The translations under genes and the position numbers were made by a program. 64,000 nucleotides of DNA from Luteibaculum sp964627445 (GTDB lineage: Bacteria; Bacteroidota; Bacteroidia; Flavobacteriales_D; Luteibaculaceae), in the NCBI GenBank assembly GCA_964627445.1, contig CAZVJF010000003.1, forward strand, positions 306,957 through 370,956. The letters run 5' to 3'. Below are positions 35,616-45,258 of the stretch, piece by piece (the stretch's first letter is position 1; each line of letters starts with the position of its first letter). Below the pieces are notes generated by a model that saw only the letters and a program-made list of their open reading frames with translations, was not told where the DNA came from and did not search any database.

Positions 35616-37244
35616 ATGGCATCGGCAACCAAGTACATCTTCGTAACAGGCGGGGTTACATCATCACTAGGAAAAGGAATTATCTCAGCGTCTTTAGCAA
35701 AACTGCTTCAAGAACGCGGCTTTTCGGCAACCATCCAAAAGCTAGATCCTTACATTAATATTGACCCAGGTACACTAAACCCCTACGAGCATGGCGAATG
35801 CTACGTAACGGAAGATGGTGCAGAAACCGATTTGGACTTGGGGCACTACGAGCGTTTCCTCAACACACCAACCTCACAAGCCAACAACGTAACTACAGGT
35901 AGGATTTACCAAACTGTAATTGACAAAGAACGCAGAGGCGATTTTTTGGGAAAAACAGTACAGGTAATCCCCCACGTTACTGATGAAATTAAAAGACGCG
36001 TACAGCTCCTGGGGCAAAAAGGCACTTACGAGTTTGTAATTACCGAAATTGGTGGAACGGTTGGCGATATCGAATCGCTTCCGTACATCGAAGCCATGCG
36101 ACAAATGCTTTGGGAGCACGAGGGCGACTGCTTGGTAATACACCTTACGCTCATCCCCTACCTAACTGCTGCGGGCGAGCTAAAAACCAAACCTACCCAG
36201 CACAGTGTTAAAGCTCTTTTGGAATTGGGTGTGCAGCCACACATTTTAGTATGCCGCACCGAGCATAAACTGGATGAGAGCATCCGAAAAAAGGTAGCCC
36301 AGTTTTGCAACGTTACTCCAGAGTCTGTTATTGAATCCATGGACGCTTCTAGCATTTACGAAGTTCCTTTATTGATGCAAGAGGAGCGGCTGGATGAAGT
36401 GGTGTTGAAAAAACTAAACTGCAGCTACGGCATAGAACCCGATTTAAGTGAGTGGCGCGATTTCTTACACCGCACCAAAAACCCTAAAAACCAGGTCAAT
36501 ATAGGCTTGGTTGGAAAATACACCGAGCTCCAAGACGCCTATAAATCCATTGCCGAAGCCTTTAACCATGCCGGTGCAGAAACCGAGTGTGACGTAAAAC
36601 TTACCTGGATACATTCGGAAACCATCCACCTAAACAACGTAGACAAAAAACTGCAAGGTTTGGATGGTGTTTTGGTAGCACCCGGTTTTGGTGAGCGTGG
36701 TGTAGAAGGAAAAATAAACACCATAAAATACTGTCGCGAGAACCAGATTCCATTTTTTGGAATATGTCTGGGAATGCAATGCAGCGTTATTGAGTTTGCC
36801 CGAAACGTATTAAAACTGCCCGAAGCACACACCTTAGAAATAGACCCTGAAAGTCCCAATCCTGTAATCAACCTCATGGAGGAGCAAAAGAACATTACCG
36901 ATATGGGGGGCACCATGCGTTTGGGAGCTTTTGAATGCGAGCTTCAAAAAGGTACCCTGGCCCATAAAATTTATGGCAGAACCCAGATTAGCGAAAGACA
37001 CCGCCACCGTTTTGAGTTTAACAGCGCTTACCGCGAGCTTTTTGAAAGCAACGGAATGAAAGCTACGGGAATAAATCCCAAAACCAATCTTGTAGAAATT
37101 GTGGAAATACCCGAGCACCCCTTCTTTATTGGTGTTCAGTTCCACCCAGAATATAAAAGTACCGTACACAATCCACACCCCTTGTTTATCTCTTTCATAA
37201 ACGCAGCCGTAGGGGTAAAACAAAAAGAAGCCGTAAAGGCCTAA
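35616..37244 (+). CDS. pyrG: CTP synthase
   Basis: The product is 542 aa from ATG 35616 (MASATKYIFVTGGVTSSLGKG). The N-terminal amidoligase domain (1-~270) has TSSLGKGI, DPYINIDPGTLNPYEHGE and EIGGTVGDIES. The C-terminal class I glutaminase has the nucleophile in FGICLGMQC and the His-Glu pair in GVQFHPEYKS. It makes CTP from UTP, ATP and glutamine. yidC follows after 8 bp, then the DUF6438 gene after 7 bp, forming one operon closed by the terminator at 39775. Confidence 0.96.
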   Translation: MASATKYIFVTGGVTSSLGKGIISASLAKLLQERGFSATIQKLDPYINIDPGTLNPYEHGECYVTEDGAETDLDLGHYERFLNTPTSQANNVTTGRIYQTVIDKERRGDFLGKTVQVIPHVTDEIKRRVQLLGQKGTYEFVITEIGGTVGDIESLPYIEAMRQMLWEHEGDCLVIHLTLIPYLTAAGELKTKPTQHSVKALLELGVQPHILVCRTEHKLDESIRKKVAQFCNVTPESVIESMDASSIYEVPLLMQEERLDEVVLKKLNCSYGIEPDLSEWRDFLHRTKNPKNQVNIGLVGKYTELQDAYKSIAEAFNHAGAETECDVKLTWIHSETIHLNNVDKKLQGLDGVLVAPGFGERGVEGKINTIKYCRENQIPFFGICLGMQCSVIEFARNVLKLPEAHTLEIDPESPNPVINLMEEQKNITDMGGTMRLGAFECELQKGTLAHKIYGRTQISERHRHRFEFNSAYRELFESNGMKATGINPKTNLVEIVEIPEHPFFIGVQFHPEYKSTVHNPHPLFISFINAAVGVKQKEAVKA

Positions 37245-37252
37245 TTACATTC

Positions 37253-39160
37253 ATGGATAGAAATACCATTACCGGACTGGTTTTAATTGTCCTTATTTTA
37301 ATTGGATTCAATTATTTCACCGCTCCCAGTGCAGAGGAAATAGCAGCCGAGCAAGCCCGCAGAGATTCTGTTGCGTTGGCTGAAAAAGAAGTAAAAGACA
37401 GCCTAAAAGCCGCTAAAAAATCGCAAGCGAATGCCACACTAGACACTGCATCGACCGCAATGGCTACCGAAAATCCACTAGACTCGGTGCAACTGGTGGC
37501 AAAGCAACTGGTGATGCAGGAAAAATTTGGAGCGTTTGCCAATGCAGCCGAAACGCCTGCAAAAAAACTACAGGTTACTACCGATAAATTTAGGCTGGAG
37601 TTTAGCAGCAAGGGTGCAAGGTTAACGGCTGCCGAACTCAAGGAGTACCAAACGTACGATGGAGTTCCTGTACCCATGTTCGATGTAGATGTACAGGACT
37701 TTAACATTCTATTTCCAGAATCGGAAGGCCGTGTGCTGAATACAGCCGATTTAGTCTTTACTACCAATGCTCCCGAGAAAGTTACCCTAACAGGCGATGC
37801 CGAAGAAACCATCACTTTTACGGTAAGCAACCCCAGAGACGGAAAAGCTTTGGACATTAGCTATGTCATTACCGGGAACACCTACGACATCCAGCAAACC
37901 ATTACCCCAAAAGGGCTTCCCAACTTTTATACCGGAAGCAACCGCAGCCGCTTTGAGTGGAAAAGCGCAGGCTTAAACCTGGAAAAACACCTGGAAACCG
38001 AAAAAACCAAATGCTCGGTGTACTTCCGTAGAGCCGAAGACGACAGAGACTACCTCTCTGAAACCAGTACAGATGAGGAGATTATTGAGGAACCGCTAAA
38101 CTGGATTGCCTTTAAGCAAAACTTCTTCTCTTCCATACTCATCTCCGATAACAACTTTGATCCAGTAAGCGCACGCTTAGCGGTTGAAGACCTGGCCGAT
38201 ACCACCCACACCAAACGGTATTTTGCTACTGCAGCCTTAAATCCTACCTCTACCAACACCACCAACTTGATGTGGTACTATGGTCCCAACGACTTTAAGA
38301 TTTTAAACAACTATGAGGTAGAAGACCTAGACCGCGTTATCGATTTCGGTTGGGGTATTTTTGGTTGGGTAAACAAGTACTTTATCTCTAACATTTTCAG
38401 GTGGTTAGAGTCTATTGATATGAGCTACGGGCTTATTATTCTGGTGCTTACCATTTTAATTAAGCTTATGCTGTCGCCTCTGACCTACAAGAATTTTGTG
38501 TCCTCGGCTAAAATGCGTGTTTTGAAACCGCAAATCGATGCCATAAACGAGAAGCACAAAAAATCGGACCCCATGAAAAAGCAGCAGGAGGTAATGGCCC
38601 TCTACCGCAAAACGGGTGTAAACCCCGCGGCAGGTTGTTTGCCCATGCTATTTCAAATGCCCATTTTGTATGCCATGTTCCGCTTTTTCCCGGCATCCAT
38701 AGAATTGCGTCAGGAGTCCTTTTTATGGGCGGATGACCTGTCTGCTTACGATAGCATTTTGGAGTTGGGCTTTAACATTCCTTTTTACGGAGACCACGTA
38801 AGTTTATTTACCCTATTGATGTGCTTGTCTACGCTAGGCTACACCGCTATGAACAGCGGACAAATGATGCAGCCCCAGCAAGAAGGCATGCCCAATATGA
38901 AGGTGATTATGTACATCTTCCCCATTATGATGTTGTTCTTCTTTAATAACTTTTCTGCTGGATTGAGCTACTACTACTTTACCGCCAACGTACTTTCTAT
39001 AGCACAGATGTGGGTGATTAAAAACTACATCATAGACGAGGAGAAAATCCTGAGCAAACTGGAAGAGAATAAGGAGAAGAACAAATCCAAAGGAAAGAGT
39101 AAATTTCAAAAGCGTTTGGAAGAAATGGCCAAACAACGTGGTTACAATCCACCCAAATAA
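37253..39160 (+). CDS. yidC: membrane protein insertase YidC
   Basis: The product is 635 aa, the long Gram-negative form. The first membrane segment is residues 6-23 (ITGLVLIVLILIGFNYF). A large periplasmic beta domain follows (~90-350), then the conserved five-helix core from ~385, including KMLSPLTYKNFVSSAKMRVLKPQ, NPAAGCLPMLFQMPILYAMFRFFP and a basic C-tail (KGKSKFQKRLEEMAKQRGYNPP). It inserts and folds inner-membrane proteins with or without SecYEG. It is encoded 8 bp after pyrG. Confidence 0.96.
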   Translation: MDRNTITGLVLIVLILIGFNYFTAPSAEEIAAEQARRDSVALAEKEVKDSLKAAKKSQANATLDTASTAMATENPLDSVQLVAKQLVMQEKFGAFANAAETPAKKLQVTTDKFRLEFSSKGARLTAAELKEYQTYDGVPVPMFDVDVQDFNILFPESEGRVLNTADLVFTTNAPEKVTLTGDAEETITFTVSNPRDGKALDISYVITGNTYDIQQTITPKGLPNFYTGSNRSRFEWKSAGLNLEKHLETEKTKCSVYFRRAEDDRDYLSETSTDEEIIEEPLNWIAFKQNFFSSILISDNNFDPVSARLAVEDLADTTHTKRYFATAALNPTSTNTTNLMWYYGPNDFKILNNYEVEDLDRVIDFGWGIFGWVNKYFISNIFRWLESIDMSYGLIILVLTILIKLMLSPLTYKNFVSSAKMRVLKPQIDAINEKHKKSDPMKKQQEVMALYRKTGVNPAAGCLPMLFQMPILYAMFRFFPASIELRQESFLWADDLSAYDSILELGFNIPFYGDHVSLFTLLMCLSTLGYTAMNSGQMMQPQQEGMPNMKVIMYIFPIMMLFFFNNFSAGLSYYYFTANVLSIAQMWVIKNYIIDEEKILSKLEENKEKNKSKGKSKFQKRLEEMAKQRGYNPPK

Positions 39161-39167
39161 GCCTACT

Positions 39168-39752
39168 ATGAAAAAGATACTTCCCTACCTGTTTGTGCTC
39201 GGAATAACCCCACTATTGGCACCCAAGTGCAACCAGAACAAAAAAGCAGCACAAGAGAACCAAGCAGCGGCCCAGCAGCAAGCTCCCCAACCCTTAGTTG
39301 CGAAAGGCTTTACTGAAAAAACCGCTGAAAACGTAAAAAGCTACCCCGATAGTTTGGTTGTGCGCTACCAGCGCAATGCTTGTTTTGGAAGCTGCCCAGT
39401 AGATATTACAGAAGTATATGCCTCGGGCCTGGTAGTGTATACCCCAAAAATTTACGGGGTTACCGAGAAGCCCAGCATGGCCCGAACCAATGCTGAGACG
39501 ATTACTCAGTTAAAAAAGACCGCTAACGAGTACCAGTATTTTAGCTTAGAAGACGAGTACGACTCCTACATCCCCGATTTACCTGGGAGCATCTATTACT
39601 TTAATATAGACGGGCAGAAAAAAGAGGTCGTGGTAAAATCAGGAAACCCTAAGGAAATCAGCCCGATTGCTACTGCGTTAAACAAGTTTATCAAAGGCAT
39701 TGAAAGCTGGACGGCCTTGCCGGAGCCAGAAGGAGCCAACGAAGAAAAGTAG
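39168..39752 (+). CDS. exported DUF6438 domain protein
   Basis: The product is 194 aa from ATG 39168 (MKKILPYLFVLGITPLLAPKC), a signal peptide. It is followed by a Gln/Ala-rich linker (~25-50) and a DUF6438 domain (~60-175) marked by RNACFGSCPVDITEVYASGLVVY. A cysteine near residue 21 is not in a standard lipobox, so lipidation is uncertain. The function is unknown. It is the third gene of the pyrG-yidC operon and is followed by a terminator. Confidence 0.75.
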   Translation: MKKILPYLFVLGITPLLAPKCNQNKKAAQENQAAAQQQAPQPLVAKGFTEKTAENVKSYPDSLVVRYQRNACFGSCPVDITEVYASGLVVYTPKIYGVTEKPSMARTNAETITQLKKTANEYQYFSLEDEYDSYIPDLPGSIYYFNIDGQKKEVVVKSGNPKEISPIATALNKFIKGIESWTALPEPEGANEEK

Positions 39753-39774
39753 GGTACTTCTCTTAAACACTTTG

Positions 39775-39808
39775 AAAAAGCCTGAGCGTTATTGCTCGGG
39801 CTTTTTTA
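39775..39808 (+). terminator. intrinsic terminator of the pyrG-yidC-DUF6438 operon
   Basis: AAAAAGCCTGAGC pairs with GCTCGGGCTTTTTT around a short loop, with one G-T pair and a T-run. Confidence 0.85.
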
Positions 39809-39859
39809 CACCTATACTTTACGTCACGTGTATTATATTCTGATATCTTTATCCACGAG

Positions 39860-42800
39860 ATGAAGTCCCTTAGCCTTACATTAAAACTGGTCCTTAGTAC
39901 GTGTTTTCTGTTTTTCAGTTATGCCGGACACACCCAAAACCAGCCCTGTAATACCCCCATTGCTGTCAGCAGTCTGCCATACACCTACTCGGGAAGCACT
40001 TGCGGAAACACCAATTTAGGAACCATAGGTTTATCGAGATATAGTGGCGAAGGCAAGGCTGAAGTATTTGAATTGCAGATTCCTGATGATGTGAGCGGCA
40101 TTCAAATTGAAATGAGCGAATTAGGAAGACCGTTTAGCACTGAATATTCCATCTTTCTAACGGATATATGCCCCTCATTGGGAAACGAAACCTGTTTCTA
40201 CTTTAATGCACATGTTCCGTTAATAGCCAACTTTTTAGTAACTGACAACGTAGACGTATCCCCAGGTGAAACCTATTACCTGGTCGTTTCATCCACAACA
40301 GTGTCTCAAAGCAACGGGGAGGGACAAACACCTACACGATATGATTGTGGAAACTTCACCATTGAAATCCGAGAAGATGAAGATTGTCCTACGTACACTG
40401 ACAATTGTGCTATGGAGGAGGTTACCGCCATACCTTTTTCCTCAGATGCCTCCACATGTTTAGGTAAACCCATGGTAGATGAAGCCGTCCTAAGACTCAC
40501 CTGCATTTCTTTTGACGGAACTCCTAATGGTAACGAGTATGTATACCATTACCGTAATGATGAAGAAACTGTTTGCGCCCGTTTAAATTTAACCTCCGCA
40601 ATAAGTAATCGCTTTAAGGCCACCATCAGCCAGCAATGCAGCCAAGAAACCCCTGGCAGCTTTTTAGGTTGCACAAAACAGTTTCAAGACAGCACAGAAT
40701 TTCGCTTTGATCAAGGCACAGACTATTATATCTACATAACAGATAATCAGCGTGGTTCTTTTTGTGACGAATTCACTTTAACCATAGACCCTCAAGATAT
40801 TGAAGAAGTAAGTTGTGAAAATGCCGAAGCCATTGAAAGCACCTTTTACCAGGACACTTCGAGGTTTGAATGCCAACCCCCTCCCAATTTTGCTGAGTGC
40901 AATGCCGGCAACTATATCAAATACTATTCTTTTAATGTTGCTGAACTTTCCTGCTTAAGACTTTCCCTTAGGTCGCTCCTCAACAACAATCATCCAAATG
41001 CCCGAATTTTCCCACAGTGTCCCGAGATAGTAAGCGACAATTGCATCTCTCCTGAAAACCAAGGGCATTATCGGCTGGAGCCTGGTGACTACTATTTGGT
41101 AGTTGGCAGTCCATTTTCTGATACGCGATATGCATTGGAGTTTGAACTCAACCCTGAAACTGATGCTTCGCTCCTAGGTACTTGCGAAAACCCTATAGAA
41201 GTAAATACCGAACACTTTAACGATCAAATTACATACACTCCATGTTCCCGAGAAAATGAGTTGGCCCCACTTTATTGGGAGAGTAAGATTAGCGACTCGT
41301 TTACAGAAAGGGCAATGGATGGCATGGCAAAACACGTGAGGTTCACAGCACCAAAAAGTGGTTGTTATCAGTTTAGAGCCAGTCATCCAAATCGCCTAAA
41401 AGCCATGACGCTTTTTGAGGAGTGTCCTAGCGAAAATGGTAACTGCATTGTTTCAGTAACAGGTTACAAATCTTTCTTTTATTTCGCTGAAAATAATATC
41501 ACAGATAGTCTGTCTTTTATTGCCAATTTGGAAGCGGGTCAAGAAGTTTTCTGGAGCATTAATTGTGTGACCACCAACACAGTTAATTTCGAAATACAAG
41601 CACAAATAGACTTTCAAGATGAGGGTGATTGCACAAACTGTTTTGCTAATTCCTGTACAGCTTGTGAGGGAATTAGCAGCGAAAGTGGTTTCATAAATGG
41701 ATGGCGAACCTTTGCAGGATCCTTTCATGAACCTGCAGCAAACGAAATACAATTATCTGGAAGCATAAATGATTATGCCGATGGGTTTGGAAGATACGTT
41801 CCTCCCGCCCGACACACCATTACTGCAGCCGGAACAATGGACCCCTTAGCCCCCATACCAGTAAACAATCCGTTTAATGGTCGTTATTCCATTCGTTTAG
41901 GAAATTTTACCGCTGGGGCCGAGGCCGAACAAATGTCCTATACCTACACCATAGACGAAAACTCTACCTACTTCACCTACTACTATGCAGTAGTTTTTCA
42001 AGATCCCGGCCACCCAGAAGAAGAACAACCTTACTTTAGGGTGCGCGTATTAACAGAGGATGGAACCGAGATTGGATGTAGTGTTTTCGAGGTAGCCGCC
42101 TCGGGAAGCATTCCAGGTTTTAAACCAACTTCTGCATCCAGCCATAGTTCCCATTTTTCCAGAACAAATACGTTTTATAAAGACTGGAGTGCCGTCACGG
42201 TGCCCGTGGAAGACTATATAGGCCAGGAATTAACGGTGGAGTTCATAACCCGAGATTGTGCCCGCGGAGACCACTTTGGCTATGCTTACTTCGATGCTAC
42301 CTGCGAAAACCTAACCAACATTGACGATGAAATCATCCTTTGCGAAGGAGACTCCGTAGCCCTAGTAGCACCACCGGGATTCGCATCCTACGCCTGGAGC
42401 AATGGTAAAACAGATCAAATAATATACACCGATGAACCCGGTGATTTTGATGTAACCATGATTACGCATACGGGATGCGAAATCTTTGAAGAAGTAAAGG
42501 TTACCAAGGTAGAAAACCCTGCTTACGAAGGTGTGAGTTTCACTTCCAACTGCGATGAGGAAGCCATTTATTTCCAACAAGAAACACCCGATTTAACCAT
42601 CCCGGAAGACGTATCGGCATACTGGGTCATCAATGGTACAGACACCATACCGGATTCCTTAGACTGGAAATATGAAAATGAGCCAGGTGTATACGACATA
42701 CGCTTTTATTACGATGTACCGGGCGAGTGCAATTTCTTGTGGCAAGATTCCATTGCTGTTTATCCCAATCTTAATCCGGCTCCAGTTATTCCCGATACTT

Positions 42801-44986
42801 TCTATTGTACCGGAGATTCAGTTCGGTTGGAACTGGAGGAGACGCCATTAATTCAATACCGATGGGACAACGGGAGCACTAAACATTTTAGCTACTACCA
42901 AGCCATGGGAAACCATTACGTTGCTCGTGATGCAGGTGGATGTCTCGACACGATATTTTTTGAAATTACAGAGCGCCTAAACTACCCCTTCACCCTCCCT
43001 AACGATACCACCATTTGTTGGTACGATAGCCTACTATTAGGCCCAACACCACAACCCAACACCACCTACCAGTGGAGCACGGGAGAAACGACAAGCCAGC
43101 TTACGGCCAAAGACAGCCTAAAGTATACCCTTACCTCCAACACCAACGGCTGTATCAACATAGACAGTATCACCGTAGCTTTTCACCGCCAGGCAGGGGT
43201 GCGCTTGCCCGAGGATACCGCGCTGTGTTTTGGCGACAGCATTCGCATCGGTTTTACAGATTCTAAAAATCACCTTTGGAATACGGGTGCCACCACCGAC
43301 AGCATCTATGCGAAAAAAGAGCAGTGGTACACCCTAACCTTAAACGATGCCTTTTGTACCGAAAGCGACAGCATTTTTGTAGATACCGTAACACCACCGC
43401 AATTCGATTTGCCCAACACAGCCGAAATTTGCGGTGTGGGAGCTTCTGTTACCCTAGGCGTAACAGAATTTGTACCGCCCTATTACAGCTTTGAATGGAA
43501 TAATGGAGAAAGCACACCTCAAATAGCCGCATCCAACCCTGGTAAATATTTCCTCACCGTTACCGATACCTTGTGCAGTACTACCGACAGTATACAAGTG
43601 AATTTTATTGATTTTCAGCTGGAGGATTTTCCAGACACCACCCTGTGCTCTGGAGTAAGCACCATTACATTTGCATTGCCCAACAACAATTACGATTCCT
43701 TTGAATGGAGCACAGGAAATACCTCAGAACGAGAAGAAACTTTCGCTACTGCCGATACGTATTTTTACACCGCAACGCTAAGCACCTGTAACGATACCGA
43801 TTTCTTCGATATCCAGGGGCAAACGCCTCCTACCCTAAGTTTAGGTGCAGATAAGGTGCTTTGCGAAGACCAGGTTGCGTCACTAAACGGAACAACTAGC
43901 AGTACCAACCCCAATGCCCGTTTTTATTGGGAGGATGCACCGCAACTGAATAATCCCAACAGAACCATTACCGATACCGTTTCTGGCAACTACATCTTGT
44001 TTTTAGAAGACGCCTACTGCCTGGTAAGCGATACTGCGAACATTCAGTTCTTAGCCTATCCGGTTATTCCTTTGCAAGACCATTATATCTTTTGCGAAAA
44101 CGATTCGGTTGAAATCAACCCCGAGCTCTCCTCAACATTCCAGTACACTTGGTCCACAGGAGAAACAAGTCCCAGTATTTACATCAAAACGGCAGGAAAT
44201 TATCGGTTGGATGTGCGGAACCAAATGTGTCCATCTTTCAAGGAATTTACTGTAGGTGAACAACTTCCGCCCACTTTAGATATTGGTGGCGCTTTAACCG
44301 AGGTATGTGGCTTCGAGCCTATAGCGCTGGGTGCAAGCATACCCAACGGAAAAACGTATACATGGAATACTGGAGAAACCACCCCGCGCATCATAGTATC
44401 CAACCCTGGCGAGTACCACCTTACTGCTTTCGACAGCATTTGTACCGTTTCCGACACTACGAATGTTATCTTTTACGAAGAACCCGATATTGAGGCGATC
44501 AATTTTACGCTGGAAGTGTGTTTGCAAGATTCATTCAACATCATTTTGCAGTGTGTGAATTGTAACTTCCAAGATACGCAAACCGACACCTTACAGCGCT
44601 GGGTGAGTGGGAATGATTCCCTGGTATACACCGCCACCACGCCCGATGGCTGTATATTTACCTATCGCGCCCTCATAGTTACCCAAGAAGATTGTCCGAT
44701 CGATATTTATGTCCCCAATGCTTTTTCGCCCAATCAAGATGGCTTTAACGATGCCTTTAAGCCCGTTTCGCGCTACGAGAACGCCAATTTCGCAGATTAT
44801 ACGCTCGAAATTTATAACCGCTGGGGGCAACGCATTTTTGTAACAGAATCGCACACCGAAGGGTGGGATGGCACCTACAAAGGCGAACGCGTCAATAATG
44901 GCGTTTATGTGTGGCGCCTCAACTACCTCTTAGAAGGCAGCTACCAACCCGATGAACTCAGAGGTACCGTACAGGTGTTGGATTAA
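39860..44986 (+). CDS. giant secreted repeat protein with T9SS type B C-terminal domain
   Basis: The product is 1708 aa. The signal peptide (1-25, SYAGHTQ) is followed by Cys-rich beta modules (~30-460, PPC-like: SGIQIEMSEL, YYLVVSS). Two domains shared with the neighbouring 1113-aa protein come next, including a ~200-residue jelly-roll-like module starting at CTACEGISSESGFINGWRTF. From ~830 there are about ten Ig/PKD-like repeats with the pattern C-x-G/Y-D-S and W-S/N-T-G-E-T. The last ~90 residues (IYVPNAFSPNQDGFND, YNRWGQRIF, GVYVWRLNY) form the type B sorting domain. It is probably a surface adhesin; no enzyme motif is seen. A TATCTTTA box 8 bp before the ATG may be the promoter. Confidence 0.87.
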   Translation: MKSLSLTLKLVLSTCFLFFSYAGHTQNQPCNTPIAVSSLPYTYSGSTCGNTNLGTIGLSRYSGEGKAEVFELQIPDDVSGIQIEMSELGRPFSTEYSIFLTDICPSLGNETCFYFNAHVPLIANFLVTDNVDVSPGETYYLVVSSTTVSQSNGEGQTPTRYDCGNFTIEIREDEDCPTYTDNCAMEEVTAIPFSSDASTCLGKPMVDEAVLRLTCISFDGTPNGNEYVYHYRNDEETVCARLNLTSAISNRFKATISQQCSQETPGSFLGCTKQFQDSTEFRFDQGTDYYIYITDNQRGSFCDEFTLTIDPQDIEEVSCENAEAIESTFYQDTSRFECQPPPNFAECNAGNYIKYYSFNVAELSCLRLSLRSLLNNNHPNARIFPQCPEIVSDNCISPENQGHYRLEPGDYYLVVGSPFSDTRYALEFELNPETDASLLGTCENPIEVNTEHFNDQITYTPCSRENELAPLYWESKISDSFTERAMDGMAKHVRFTAPKSGCYQFRASHPNRLKAMTLFEECPSENGNCIVSVTGYKSFFYFAENNITDSLSFIANLEAGQEVFWSINCVTTNTVNFEIQAQIDFQDEGDCTNCFANSCTACEGISSESGFINGWRTFAGSFHEPAANEIQLSGSINDYADGFGRYVPPARHTITAAGTMDPLAPIPVNNPFNGRYSIRLGNFTAGAEAEQMSYTYTIDENSTYFTYYYAVVFQDPGHPEEEQPYFRVRVLTEDGTEIGCSVFEVAASGSIPGFKPTSASSHSSHFSRTNTFYKDWSAVTVPVEDYIGQELTVEFITRDCARGDHFGYAYFDATCENLTNIDDEIILCEGDSVALVAPPGFASYAWSNGKTDQIIYTDEPGDFDVTMITHTGCEIFEEVKVTKVENPAYEGVSFTSNCDEEAIYFQQETPDLTIPEDVSAYWVINGTDTIPDSLDWKYENEPGVYDIRFYYDVPGECNFLWQDSIAVYPNLNPAPVIPDTFYCTGDSVRLELEETPLIQYRWDNGSTKHFSYYQAMGNHYVARDAGGCLDTIFFEITERLNYPFTLPNDTTICWYDSLLLGPTPQPNTTYQWSTGETTSQLTAKDSLKYTLTSNTNGCINIDSITVAFHRQAGVRLPEDTALCFGDSIRIGFTDSKNHLWNTGATTDSIYAKKEQWYTLTLNDAFCTESDSIFVDTVTPPQFDLPNTAEICGVGASVTLGVTEFVPPYYSFEWNNGESTPQIAASNPGKYFLTVTDTLCSTTDSIQVNFIDFQLEDFPDTTLCSGVSTITFALPNNNYDSFEWSTGNTSEREETFATADTYFYTATLSTCNDTDFFDIQGQTPPTLSLGADKVLCEDQVASLNGTTSSTNPNARFYWEDAPQLNNPNRTITDTVSGNYILFLEDAYCLVSDTANIQFLAYPVIPLQDHYIFCENDSVEINPELSSTFQYTWSTGETSPSIYIKTAGNYRLDVRNQMCPSFKEFTVGEQLPPTLDIGGALTEVCGFEPIALGASIPNGKTYTWNTGETTPRIIVSNPGEYHLTAFDSICTVSDTTNVIFYEEPDIEAINFTLEVCLQDSFNIILQCVNCNFQDTQTDTLQRWVSGNDSLVYTATTPDGCIFTYRALIVTQEDCPIDIYVPNAFSPNQDGFNDAFKPVSRYENANFADYTLEIYNRWGQRIFVTESHTEGWDGTYKGERVNNGVYVWRLNYLLEGSYQPDELRGTVQVLD

Positions 44987-45258
44987 CTTTTTTCCATCGT
45001 GAGCTTTGATCAAATGGTATTTTCTCGCATACCAGAAATACTGTAACACCTCATTTACAAGCATTTACGGTAAACAAACATCTATAATCCACCCAGATTT
45101 CAAGAGGTCTTCAAAAAACCGATGGTGAAATCGGTCACTTACGGGAGTGGTCTTACGCATTTCCGAACTGTATCATTGATGGATTTTTGTTGTGCTTCAA
45201 GGCAACCTTATCGAAAATATCAGTCTATACATCGTATTTTATAGCTCTTATTGTATAG